NCBI RefSeq assembly: GCF_037038585.1
Contig: NC_092525.1
Coordinates: 5,682,969-5,746,968 of the forward strand
Length of the DNA stretch: 64,000 nt
Direction of reading: 5' to 3'
From: Patagioenas fasciata
Taxonomy: Eukaryota; Chordata; Aves; Columbiformes; Columbidae
Made by a program: the position numbers and the translations under genes. The notes under the pieces are model-generated. The model searched no databases, was not told where the DNA came from, and saw nothing but the letters and a program-made list of their open reading frames with translations. Positions 33,901 to 45,148 of this stretch are shown in pieces (the stretch's first letter is position 1; each line of letters begins with the position of its first letter).

Positions 33901-34773
33901 TTGTGACTCACCGGAGCGTTTTCCACCATTGTCTTGCTGGATTTCTTGACACCGCTTGACCTGTTGGAGCGCTCTCCCTCACAGTTCTCTTGCTGGATAT
34001 CTTGGGACCTCTTGAACCACTGGGGAGCTCCCACCTGCCACCTTCTTACCGCATTTATTGAGACTTCCTGATCTGCTGGATTGCTCTCCCCACCGGCCTT
34101 CCTCTTGCACTTTTTGGGGGAGTCTTCTTGACACGTCCGAGTGCTCTCCCTCACCCTCGTCTTGCCTCTAGTCAGGGCGCTCTTCTCCCGCTGGAACGCT
34201 CCTCCCCGCCATCCTATTGCCAGACTGAGAATTCTTGACCTGCCGCAGTCCTGCCCTGCCATGCTCCTGCCTTCTGCCTGGGAAGTCACTTGAAGAACTG
34301 GAGCGCTCTCCCCCGCTGTCCTCTTGCCTTTCCTCAGTGGGATTTTGGCCTGCTAAAGAGCTCCTCCCTGTCGTCCTCTTGCTGGATTTCTCGGTACCTC
34401 TTGACCCACTGGGTCTCTCCTCCTGCCGTCCTTTTGCCTTTCCTTAGTACATTCTTGGTCTGCTGGAGTGCTCCCCCCCACCATCCTCTTGCTGGATTTC
34501 TCGGGACCCCTTGTCCCATATAGGACATTCCCCCCCACCACCATCCTGTTGTGTTTTTTAGGAGAGTCTTGTGATCGACCAGAGCGCTCCCCCCTTGACA
34601 TCCTCTTCCCCTTTTTCTGGGTGACTTTTGAACCACTGGTGAACTCTCCCCCATCATCCTCTTGCCACATATATTGAGACTTGTTGATCCGCCAGAGCGC
34701 TTCCCCCACTGTCCTCTTGCCAGATTTACTGATACCTCTTGTCCTGTCAGAGCGCTCCCTCTCGCAGTCCTCT
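30923..34773. repeat. 57-bp minisatellite, unit 3 (about 68 monomers)
   Basis: Same monomer. A segment of about 1.6 kb is repeated inside it: 32330-32677 reappears at 33942-34289, offset 1612. This explains the extra length over unit 2. Confidence 0.85.
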
Positions 34774-34974
34774 TTGTTCAGTTTGTAGGGTAGGAGGGGG
34801 GATCTCTGATTACAGAAAGGTCCCTTTGTTCTAGGAGACATTCCCTTGCTCCATGCTTCAGGTTGCCCATCTTCCCTCTCATTTTCAATATGCACGTCCA
34901 TCACCTTCCTCCTCTTCTTTCTTGATCCCTCGACTCCCGGATGAACTCAAATCCTCTTTCTTGATCACTCTTTC

Positions 34975-36539
34975 TCGTAAGTTCACAAGCTTACTTTCCT
35001 TTCTTGCTTTCGCCTTTGTGAGCTGCTCCACCCAAACCGAAATGCCCTGAAGACAGAAATAAATACACCCACCCCAAGCCCGTACAGTCACATAGGGGGT
35101 GAGTCCGGTCGCTGACGCATCCCCACATCCCACAGCAAGCCCACCTTGCCTTGGCCCCGGCCCCCCGCACAGGCCTTCCCACCAACCCAGCCCCTCCGTA
35201 ACAGCACAGTTTCCCAGCATGCACCCCACAAAGACTTTCTTTGCCAGTCACCCCTGGCACTTACAGCAACACACCACATCAGCATCAAGAGCCCTGGGAG
35301 TGGAGAGCTGGCCAGGCCCTCACCCCGGCAGGATCCTCTTCCCCCTCCTTTAGCTGATGGCAGACAGACAAGACACCTCCCAAGAGGTGTCCAGCCCTCT
35401 CTCTCAACCACTCATGAGTACAAAAGCCCAGCCTCTACTCACCCACCCCGCCTCCCAAAACCCCACCAGCAGCCCCTGGTCCCAGCTGAACAGCAGCCAG
35501 TGCTGAAGACCTGGCTCGTGTTGTCGGACACAACCTTCCCATGGATGTCTGGGCCCCTGAGCAGTTTCCAGGGGTGGGAGGGCGCAGTCCTGATTACAGG
35601 GAGGTCCCTGTCCCAAGGGGGACATTTTCTTCCTCCTCACTCCTGACTCGCAGCTCCATCACCTTCCTACTCTTCTTTCTTGATCCCTCCTGACTCACAG
35701 GTCTACCACCGTCATCTTCTTTCTTGATCCCTGTTGACTTGCAGATGCACTCCAATCCTCTTTCTTGATCGCTCTTCCTCGTAGGTTCACCACCTTCCTC
35801 TTCTTTCTTGCTTTCACCTTTGCGAGCTGCTCCACCCGAACAGAGATGCACAGAAAACAAAAATATACCCACCCCAGGCCCGTACAGTCACACGAGGGGG
35901 CGAGTCCGGTCGCTGACGCATCCCCACACCTCACCACAAGGCCACCTTGCCTTGGCCCCGGCCCCCCGCACAGGCCTTCCCACCAACCCAGCCCCTCCGT
36001 AGCAGCACAGTTTCCCAGCATGCACCCCACAAAGACTTTCTTTGCCAGTCACCCCTGGCACTTACAGCAACACACCACACCAGCATCAAGAGCCCTGGGA
36101 GTGGAGAGCTGGCCAGGCCCTCACCCCGGCAGGATCCTCTTCCCCCTCCTTTACCTGCTGGCAGACAGACACCTCCCAAGGGATGACCACCCTGCTCCCT
36201 TAACTGCTCCCAAGTCCAAGAGCCCAGCCCCTGCTCACCACCCCCACCTCCCAAAACACAGCCAACAGCCCCTGCTCCCATTTTACCACTTTACCCCCGA
36301 GCACGGTTTCTAGGGGTGGGAGGGGGACGCACTAATCACAGATCGTTCCCTGTGCTTAAGGATACATTCTCCTTCTCGCTGGCTCAGGCTGCCCATCTTC
36401 CTCCTCACTCTTGACTCGTAGCTCCATCACCTGTCTCCTCTTTTGTCCCCTCCTGACTCACAGGTCCACCACTGTCATCTTCTTTCTTGACTCTGCTTGA
36501 CTCACAGGTGCGCTCCAATCCTCTTTCGTGATCGCTCTT
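34975..36539. repeat. 801-bp tandem duplication, unit 3
   Basis: Same structure: matching points are 35146 and 35947, 801 bases apart. A 4-base insertion (AAAT) sits near 35062. Confidence 0.7.
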
Positions 36540-36540
36540 C

Positions 36541-37521
36541 TGTGTCAGTACACGGAAGACTGGGCACATGAGAAACTGCAAGAGTCAACAGCATGAGAAC
36601 AAGCATTAGTGGAAAAATACAAGAACAAAGGACTGTATGCTATGTGATACATCAAGGACAGAGGAGTTGATACAGGATTGATGCATCAAGGACAGAGGGA
36701 CAGCTTGTGATAGACAAAAAAGGTGTTTATGGCAGTGACTTTGGTGGGAACACAAAACACATCACTTATGTAATGACTAACTTAGCTAATCAACAAATGC
36801 TTGAGCAAGCATCATAGCGAGTATAAACGCAAGCCTGAATTTGTAATAAACATCTCTCATTGCACCTTAAAAGAGAGTCCGTACCGCATTCGCTACAAAT
36901 GGCGCCCTGGAACAGGGACTTTCAGCGTGCCTATAAAGGCAGTAGCCGCTCTGGTAGCGAAGCCCAATCGAACCAGGAAACAGGACCGGGAACCAGGACA
37001 GTGCGCGCCCACCACCAACGAAAGGTGAGCGATTGGGAACCATGGGAGGGAAGTTATCCCTTAAGCAAAGACAAACCCTGGATGTCCTTCAACATGCGCT
37101 ACAAACGCAAAATCAGGAGGTATCAGGGGTCTGATTGGTGAGTTTATTACAATGGATTGCTAATCATGTGCTAGACTTTCCTACAACTAGTACATTTCAA
37201 TTGGAGACATGGCACAAAGATGAATGAGAATTATATGAACAGGTAACGACTGGAGATAAAGCTGCTTGCAAAATATTCATCTACTTGGGGAAAAATTATG
37301 ACTACTAAGATACAGGATAAAGGACTGATACATCAGGGACAGAGGGACAGCTTACTATAGAAAAAAATGCGTATATGGCAGTTACATCGCTCGTGTAATG
37401 TCTAACTTAGCTAAAGAGCAAATGCTTGAGCAAGCATCATAGCGAGTATAAATGCAAACCTGAGTTTATAATAAATGTCTCTCATGGCACCTTACCGTGA
37501 GTCCACGCCAGATTCGCTACA
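36541..37521 (+). mobile_element. Short internally deleted retrovirus remnant, unit 3
   Basis: Same structure, with one extra A. CTCTTC flanks it at 36535-36540 and 37522-37527. The primer site reads TGGCGCCCTGGAACAGGGAC (36900-36919), a lysine-type site with two added bases. Confidence 0.82.
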
Positions 37522-38700
37522 CTCTTCCTCATAGGTTCACCACCTTCCTCTCCTTCCTTGCTTTTCCTTTGCACGCTGCTCCACCTGAAGAGAAACACAC
37601 AGAGGACTGAGCTACACCAGCCCAAGGGCACTACAATCAGACAGGGGCTGAGTCCGGGGGCTGACACCTCCCCACACCCCACAACGAGCCCACCTTGCCT
37701 TGGCCCCGGCCCCTCGCACATGCCTTAGAGATATCATAGCTCAGTACAAATCCCCACAGTCCTCACCTGCTGTTTGGTGCTTGCGGAGGGTCACACTCCC
37801 TGTGCCCCAGGGCACTGGCCCTACACGGCCAAGCTCGGCAGCGGGACTGTCTGGAGCTGCCGCTGGCTGGTTCTCCAGCTTTAGGGTCACCCGCAGAAGC
37901 CCGCTCTCCTCAGCTCTGCACACCCATCCAGTTGCGCCGCCCAGGCAAAGTCAGCTTCACCCTCTGCTCTACACCTCACCTGCAAACAACCAACTCTTCA
38001 ACTGACAACTGTCCAAAACCCACCGACAAACTCTCCACACCTCAGCCTTTCGTTTGCAACTGCTGCCTCTAGTGCATCTCACAGACAAGCCTTCAAAATC
38101 CCCTCATCCTGCAATAACACTCCAGCACTGATCACCTGTGGGAACAACTACCACAATACCATGCAAACACCAACCAGTTCTGGCACGGAAATATCACTTT
38201 CTCCTCAAGATTCCACCCTACACCAACTGCTGACAAACACACGCTGTCCTCACCAAAGCCAAACGCTGCAACAACCAGCGACAACTCAAATTTGCATGGG
38301 CGGTGCAAAATTGCAGGGGTGAGCTAACGCAGAGCTGGGCTTGAAAGCTGCAGAGTGTACACCCTGTTGTTTAACGTGGCGAGTCACTCCCATTCTGCCT
38401 TCTCCCTGGGAGAAGCGCATGAGCAGAGGTTGCTTCAAGGCACGATGAGAACGGTTCGGTTCTCCGGGTCTCGGAGGGCGAGAGTAATAAATGTGGTCTG
38501 TGTCGTGGCGCAGGAACTTCCCGTACACTTGCTTCTCCATTCAGTCTGGTGCTGCAAGAGAAGGAGAGAAAGAAAAAGTTAGGACCGAGTTAACAACCTC
38601 ATCATCCCTGACCCCTAATCTGCAGGAATCCTAGGAGGCCTGATATAATTTTGCTCATCTCCCTGTCTTTGCTGGAATACTTTACTGTAGAAATTTCTGT
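37522..38700. repeat. Array unit 4, partial and diverged
   Basis: 37522-38285 is nearly identical to the start of unit 2. From about 38290 the sequence drifts quickly and homology fades near 38700, before the 57-bp minisatellite would begin. This is the right edge of the array. Confidence 0.82.
38286..38540 (-). other. 84-codon open frame, diverged unit 4
   Basis: Begins MEKQVYGKFLRH and keeps the full length despite about ten replacements. The adjoining sequence holds an intact octamer ATTTGCAT and a GC box near 38292 where units 1-3 have ATTTGCGT. Confidence 0.25.
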
Positions 38701-38744
38701 CATCAACATTCTCTTAACCGATCTGATGTGTTCATAGTTCCTAG

Positions 38745-39215
38745 CCCAGCATCCTTTCCTCAAAGTACCTCAGCATTTCCCTTTGAAACCACACCTTAGT
38801 GCCATCCCGTCCCAGAGCTACCTCAGCATTTCCCACTGCAGCCTCTGCGATGCCATCTCCTCCCTGAGGTACCTCAGCCTTTACCACCAAAACCTCTCTC
38901 CCTTCCGTCCTCTCCTTTAAGTCCCTCACCCTTTCCCGCCAAAGCCTCCCCCGATGTCATCTCCTCCCCGAGGTACCTCAGCCTTTCCTGTCAAAGCCTC
39001 CCCCGATATCATCCCCTCCCCGAGGTACCTCAGCCTTTCCCATCAAAGCCTCCCCCGATATCATCCCCTCCCCGAGGTACCTCAGCCTTTCCTGTCAAAG
39101 CCTCCCCCGATATCATCCCCTCCCCGAGGTACCTCAGCCTTTCCTGTCAAAGCCTCCCCCGATATCATCCCCTCCCCGAGGTACCTCAGCTTTTCCCGCC
39201 TAAGCTCCTCCCGCG
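38745..39215. repeat. 52-bp minisatellite, nine monomers
   Basis: The anchor around GTACCTC recurs at 38763, 38816, 38867, 38919, 38971, 39023, 39075, 39127 and 39179, a period of 52 bases with two one-base shifts. The right-hand monomers are almost identical and carry the palindrome GAGGTACCTC and a GATATC; the left ones are decayed. 52 is not a multiple of three, so the frame is not kept. Confidence 0.9.
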
Positions 39216-39990
39216 CCGTCCCGCCCTCAGGTTCCTCCGCCGCTCCCTCCGTTCCCGGCCCCCCCCGCCCCTCGCGCCCCCCCTTGGCGCTCCCGACCCG
39301 CCGCTGCCCCCTCCCGCTCGCTTTCCTCCCTCTGTCCTGTGTCACTACGGGGGCTCCCCCTCCGCCCCACGGCCCCGCCCGAGCCCCGCGCAGCGCTCAG
39401 CGCGGGGCTCCCTTCCCTCACAGCCGCCCGCGTGTTTCCCCCTCGCCCCGGCCTGGGGCCGCGCTGTTGCGGCTGGCTGCCCCTCGCCTTCCTCCTTCCG
39501 AAACCAGCCCGTCTGTCACCCTCCAGCCTCGCCCCTCAGCCGGTCCCGGGCCGGCCCCGTCCAGCCTCCCCGCTGTCCGCCCGCCCCTCGCTCACCGCCG
39601 GCCCCGCCGTTCCTCGCGCGCTGCTCCAGCCGCCGCACCTCCGGCACGCGCTCCGCGGCCCGCGCACTTACGCAGCGTGTCCCCGCCCATCCCGCGCAGG
39701 AGCCAATCCCGTCCGCGTCCGCCACCGGGCTGCGCCCCCCCCCCCCCCCGCCTCCGCGTCCGGCACTGGCCCCCCCTGCCCCTCGCCTCCCGTCCCGGAG
39801 CCACCGGCGGCCGCAGAGCGGCGCTGTCCGCCCGCAGGGCGGGGCCGGGAGCTTTCAGGCTGCGTCTGCCCGGGACCGAGGGCTCTGCCGCCTGCCCGGG
39901 ACAGCCTGGGACCGAGGGCTCCGCCGCTGCAGCCCGTTTCGTGCCGTTTGCACTCCCCAGGTTACACGGCTGCAGCCTTCCTGCTGGTTT
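39190..39990. promoter_or_regulatory. CpG island at the right edge of the array
   Basis: A very GC-rich block with many CpG and GC boxes and a run of 15 C (39735-39749). No TATA box or CTCF-type site was seen. It lies directly upstream of plus-strand exon candidates at 40.0-41.6 kb and could also fire leftward into the array. The long plus-strand frame through it (38954-40123) mixes minisatellite and GC-rich sequence and is not accepted as a gene. Confidence 0.6.
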
Positions 39991-40024
39991 AGCTCACACA
40001 CCTTTCTTCTTTCTAACTGCACAG

Positions 40025-40123
40025 CAGTTCACACTCACAAAAGTTCGTGCTGGTTGGCATAAGAGTATCTGCATAAGAATTTACAAACATTACAAAGATA
40101 TACCACAGACCACAGCTTTCTAA
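40025..40123 (+). CDS. Candidate terminal exon (short alternative end)
   Basis: A strong acceptor (TTTCTTCTTTCTAACTGCACAG) precedes a phase-0 frame that starts Q-F-T-L-T-K-V and stops after 32 codons. AATAAA follows at 40150-40155, with GU-rich sequence after it. It could be an alternative 3' end for a transcript starting in the CpG island. Not recognised. Confidence 0.3.
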   Translation, partial: QFTLTKVRAGWHKSICIRIYKHYKDIPQTTAF

Positions 40124-40149
40124 GCTTTCAAGTTAAAGTTCCATGTTTA

Positions 40150-40155
40150 AATAAA
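40150..40155 (+). terminator. Polyadenylation signal AATAAA
   Basis: Lies 27 bases after the stop codon of the exon candidate at 40025-40123, with a U/GU-rich stretch (CTGTCGTCTTTGTTC) downstream. That stretch doubles as the pyrimidine tract of the next acceptor. Confidence 0.3.
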
Positions 40156-40201
40156 ACAGACAATACCAGTAGAGCTGTGTACCTCTGTCGTCTTTGTTCA
40201 G

Positions 40202-40256
40202 AAAGAAGTGACAACACCAGAAAACACATTGACAGCCAGTGCTTTGAACAGTGAAG
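40202..40256 (+). CDS. Candidate exon a of a plus-strand gene
   Basis: The acceptor TCTGTCGTCTTTGTTCAG precedes a 55-base exon ending in donor GTGAAG|GTGGGA. The frame K-E-V-T-T-P-E-N-T-L is phase 0 at the start and leaves one base, as exon b needs. If the donor is skipped the frame continues to a stop at 40391-40393 (63 codons), so this could instead be a terminal exon. Confidence 0.38.
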
Positions 40257-41182
40257 GTGGGATCTACAAAAGTCTGATTAAACTAAACAGCCTCAGGTCT
40301 TTATCAAGCTGCAGATCTGCCAGGAATGCTGAAATGCAAGAGTTTACTCCTGCAATATTCCACGATGGAACAGCCACTTCATATCAAATATAATCTCAAA
40401 GTTCCAAACCAGTACATTAAAAAGCTACCGGTAAGTATTAGAAGACCACTGCAAGATCTTATTGCTTTTTGAGTTAAATAATAATTTTTCAATAAACCAA
40501 AACCCAAACAGGTTCTCAAATCTGTTGCTTATCATCCTGTTCATTCATTAGCACTGCAGCAATCAGTTTTTATACAATGTGTCAACAGAGGCGTCTAAAA
40601 AACCCCAAACAAAACTTATTCAAGTCCACGGACACACCCGCCCTCCTTGCCCCCCCTCACCCTGAGCCCCACGATCACCACTTGGTGCGGGAGAGGAGCA
40701 CAACTCGACAGACAGAACCAGAAATCCGACTGCGGTAAGAAGGAAACATCGAGGTAGTTACAGCTTCCTTAAACATTCAAAATCTGATGTCTTCCAAAAC
40801 AAAGCACATCATCCTCATCATTTAAAAAGCAAAGTTGCTTTGTACGTCTCTGATCCTCACACCAGCTGAGTGGTTCTCAAGTCCGCTGAGCTCCACTGTG
40901 CAGCCACCCCCACGTCTGTGTCGCCTTGTCTGGAGTCCCCAGTCGCGGGACAGTGAGTGGGGTTGGACTCCAGTGATAAAGAAAAACACAAAGAGTCAAA
41001 TTGGAAAAGTAATTAAAACAGAAGATCTGAAAGCCAGTTTAATTTTAATAACTTATTTGTACACTGCTATAAGCATATGAAGTATGGGGGTCACGAACTC
41101 TTGCTACCACATATGTGCCTTATTACAATAAGCACAGGAAACAAGGAAGTAGCATTCCTTCTATTTTTGATGTAATTATGAG

Positions 41183-41302
41183 CTAATACATCTCCTGAGA
41201 TGGCTTCCAGACCTGATTTAGTATCTACACTGTGTTGTACTGCAGATAAATACCTCAGGTCAGCATTAATTGAAGACAATGTGCAGAATGAGCAATATGC
41301 AG
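41183..41302 (+). CDS. Candidate exon b of a plus-strand gene
   Basis: The acceptor (pyrimidine-rich, ATTATGAG) and a near-consensus donor (ATGCAG|GTAAGC) flank 120 bases. The frame contains RPDLVSTLCCTADKYLRSAL and is open in the phase set by exon a. It leaves one base, which exon c completes. Composition is protein-like. Not recognised. Confidence 0.42.
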
Positions 41303-41547
41303 GTAAGCACAAGATCCTGGATTCCTTACAAGAGTCTACTTCTAAAATTGTCTGAAAATGCTGCAGAAATTGTAGCAGATAAACAACAGTAGCCACATTT
41401 TGTCCTATGGCATTTACATAATGTTGATCCACCTGTATTAACTTGTGCCCTTTCGGAACAGAGCTGTAAACTCAGAGTGTCCAAAGACTTCTTTCTTTTG
41501 AATAGAATACGCTTAAACTGGCTGTCTTGAACAGACTGGCTGTGCAG

Positions 41548-41645
41548 ACTTGCAGCAGTTGAATGGAGCATGTGATTCCAGTGAATGGAGACAGAAAGAA
41601 GATCAGCACAAAAGCAGCAATGACAGACCAGAGACACCCACCTAA
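41548..41645 (+). CDS. Candidate exon c (C-terminus) of a plus-strand gene
   Basis: After acceptor ACTGGCTGTGCAG the frame L-Q-Q-L-N-G continues in the phase left by exon b. It ends in a hydrophilic, acidic/basic tail (SSNDRPETPT) at a TAA stop. The pyrimidine tract is weak. A polyadenylation signal follows at 42535. Confidence 0.35.
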
Positions 41646-42534
41646 AGCCTACGGAGACCAAAAAAAGTCGTCGCGTGGGCTTAGCAGTTGGGGAACCAGA
41701 CCAAACAGCCTGGTTATTCTCCACCAGGAGGGTCTTTATCTGGCCATGATCATGTCATCAATGGAGAAACTCACCATCATCAGACAGAGTGCAGGCGTGG
41801 GCAATGAGAGCAGCAAATCCAGCACCGACACGGTGTCAGAGTTTGTACAGACAATGAACACGCTCACGGGTCTTGTTCAATACTTTACACACTATTCTGA
41901 AAAGAGACACTGATTTAACTGTTGCACAGCACATACTGTCACTTTACACAACTTGGAGAAACAAAGCAAGCTCATAAAGTTCATACTCCATACATCAGGA
42001 TAGGAGGTTACTCATAAAATGCAATCATCTCTGCCAGATACAGGCAAATGCACATATTTATTTGAAGCAAATTCCAAGTTTATACCGTCATCTCAGGTCA
42101 AATTCTGCTATCAGACACAGGACACACAGCTCAAATGCCAACAGCTCATAAGAAAGCTTCACAAGAGAATGAACTAAACATACAGCTATGGAATCAAGTG
42201 TGTTTTATCAATACATCAAATGCAACTCTAATTCCCCTAGGCCCTCACGTTAATAGAAACCCCACAGAGTTTCTAGAAAGAATGTCCATAAAATTGACAT
42301 GCGACATTACCCTCAGTGAGTCTCCTGAACCAGACGGCAGAGCAACCGACCCGCAGCAAGGACGACACAGAACAGACAGTTCTGCTGGAAACGCAGGGAA
42401 CGGACTAAAAGTAACCATTCTGCATTACAGAATTAATGCATTGTGTCACTTTGTGTAGATAATTCACCCATAAAAATCAGTAAATATGAAGGCCACCCTT
42501 ACTGATAAATGCCTATATGTTTGTAGTCATGTTT

Positions 42535-42540
42535 AATAAA
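42535..42540 (+). terminator. Polyadenylation signal AATAAA
   Basis: AATAAA is followed by TTTGTGAGGGTTTTTTGG, a good GU/U-rich downstream element, about 0.9 kb after the stop of exon c. Confidence 0.45.
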
Positions 42541-42559
42541 ACACACTTTGTGAGGGTTT

Positions 42560-45140
42560 TTTGGCTCAAGAAGGACACTGGATCAGTGTGCTTTGGGTTA
42601 TTTCTGTAAGGAGCCATAACTCAACAGAAAGATAGCTTTAAGAAAGCGTGCAATTAGCTATTAATTGGACAAAATAAGTGTAGTTAGCACATAATAAATA
42701 GTTTTAAATGGTCTCACAAGTAGTTCATGTGATACATTTCCCTCAGGGTCTCCTGATATCTCTCATTCATTTCTATTAAACCTGCTGAAATGAAGCTGTG
42801 TGTGTTTCATTTCAGTGATCTACAGGGAATTCAAACCAACAATAACAACTTGCCGTATTATCAGAAACAGTTTCTGAAGAGCAAACACAACAATATGGGA
42901 GGGGGGAGTGGAAGAAACACCACCTGGATTCATTTTCCCATATCAATTCTTATGAAAATACCCACAATAGGATGCACTTATCAGCAAGGTATACAACTGC
43001 ACATTTACACACAACATAACTGCATGTAATCGCACATTTTTGACCATATTAACTACAAATTGGGCAGCTATAAAATACGTCAGTTATACCTTCATTTACT
43101 TCCAGAAATCTCCACTGAAATTATTTTGTTTCTTAAATTACTGTATAATGTGCACTTTATTGATGTGTTATACATTAAGTATACAAACATGTTATGAAAA
43201 AACAAATCTAGTCCCAATACCTTTGTGAGTTTTAAAGGACGCCGGTGGGTAACGGTGAACAATCAACAGTCATCCGGGTAAAACACCCATGGGCAGAGCT
43301 GAAACTTGTTTTCATTGGTAGGTTGTGTTTTTCTGCAAGTTGTGTTATCATACCTACATACAGCAAATAAAGATTTGACCCAAATTACATACCTTTATGT
43401 GCATACACACACGCACATGTTTGTGTTGTACAAAGATGCACACTGTTACTGAGATGTATAGGCATTGAATGTGTCAGGTAAGTAACATGACAAGAGGCTT
43501 GAGAGGTGGGTCTGCAGGGAATTCTCTAAGTAACATATTAATGCAACAAATCTGGTGGCATAAAGCTACGGGGGAAAAAAATCCAGCGGAGAATCAGATA
43601 AATTCACGTGTTCTTTAAAGACAGCTCATGCATTCAACCAACTCCCAGGTGGGCCTGGCTGTGGAAAGGAAAGTTTGCTTGAGCGCTTAGCGCCAGTGTC
43701 TGATGAGCAGACAAAACACCAACTGCAGACCGGGGACCCCCAGTTCTCAACCAGTTCATGGCTCTGAGCATCTTCTTTCCACACACTGCGGGTAACGCTT
43801 TACATCTGCAATCCCCTCCCTAAACCCATCTTGTTCCTGGCTGAGAAGATACCAGATGTGGGAACTATTGCATGATAGAAGAATTTGTGCTGTTAAATCA
43901 CAGGATTCTGAGCACTGCAGATGATCACAGTGCGGTGCTGCCCTGAGAAGAAAGGACGAGTGACTCTTGGTGTTCCCTGCTGCTCACTGCCCTGATCCTG
44001 CCCACCCTCATGTTCCAGCCACTCAGACCCCGGCCAGAATGACTGAGACAGGAGGGTCTCTTAAGGATGTTTTGTTTTGTCCAGATACCTTTAATTTGCT
44101 TATATACACAGATTTCATAAGAGGAAGCACTTGATTTCACCGATGACACGATTTCTCCAGTAACGCATCTCACCAAGATTGCCAATTGACAGTCCCCTTA
44201 GGATGAGAGAACGTTCATGTTGAACAAACCATGAACACTTGTAGTGATTGAAACTGGGGGTTTTTCAGACAAGCACCATCTGCCTCCTGCGCCAGAGACT
44301 CAACAGAATTATGTCTCAGACATTATGGCAACAACAGCTCATCCCGCAGCGATGGGTCACTCAGAGCGAAAACGACCCAGAGCGAAAACAATCCCGTATG
44401 GACACCGTGTCCAGCAGCAGATGGGGCACTCAGGAGAAGGTGAATCGCGATTTACATCCCAACACCAGCCGAGGCCCGCAGACAAAGGCCGCGGGCTGAC
44501 ATGGGAGGGGACGGGCCTTTCGTTCTTCTTTGCTTCTCTTTTCCTTTCCTACACCCTTATTTCATCTCCTCTCCCTCTATGAGCAGTATAACCTAAGGCT
44601 TAGAGCCACAAAACTCCTTTGTGTAAACCCTTTGGCTGTTAAACTGTTCACCAATTTGGCTTAAGTAGCGTAAATCTTCCTGCTAATTGGGCCAAGCTGC
44701 AAAATAAAAGGTGTTGGGGTTTTTTTGTTTATGGTCCTTGAGTACCCCATATACTCTTTTCTAACTAAGGGGACCTGAATCGGAGTCACCTCCCCACACA
44801 CGGACAGCTGGGGACGTTCTGCAATGAAAACTTGTATGGAGAGGGGAACACACTGAATAGGTCAATCCAGCATTTAATAAAAGCAATGGAGTTAGCTCTT
44901 GAATTAACATTGATAACATGCTCTGCTATATTGTGGCCAGTTGCGATTGGAAACAGCGCAGTTAAAAGTTCGGTGTGCATGGTCCTCTGTATACACGAAG
45001 ACATCCAGCCAGCTTTAGTCACGCACCTGATCTTTCCTTCGTGTTACAGATCTCTGCAATGAAAGCTGGGAGCAACAAACATTCAGCTTTCTGATGTGTC
45101 ATTAAAGAGATTTTTCTGCATTTACTACAACCTTGACCGA
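42560..45140. other. No gene recognised
   Basis: AT-rich single-copy part of the unit. A minus-strand segment near 44092-44196 has an acceptor-like CCTAAG, an open frame and a donor-like AAAG|GTATCT, but its phase does not fit its neighbours. No transposon or RNA gene was identified. Confidence 0.4.
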
Positions 45141-45148
45141 GCCTGTAC

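Larger units (their letters stand above)
28895..37521. repeat. Array unit 3 (8627 bp)
   Basis: Same order again. It is about 1.59 kb longer than unit 2, almost wholly from about 28 further 57-bp monomers. Confidence 0.9.

Noticed and set aside
17880-34773. 57-bp repeats as a CRISPR array
   Set aside because: Monomers are contiguous with no unique spacers, there are no cas genes, and the setting is a vertebrate nuclear genome.
38954-40123. 389-codon plus-strand open frame
   Set aside because: It runs through 52-bp monomers, whose period is not a multiple of three, and a CpG island. The product is low complexity; only the splice-bounded end (40025-40123) is kept as a candidate.
41563-41913. 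116-codon plus-strand frame overlapping exon c
   Set aside because: It is in another frame from the phase-matched exon chain and has no splice or family support; the minus strand is partly open too.
44832-45062. 76-codon hydrophobic plus-strand frame
   Set aside because: No splice sites, no homologue recognised, and AT-rich surroundings give such frames by chance.
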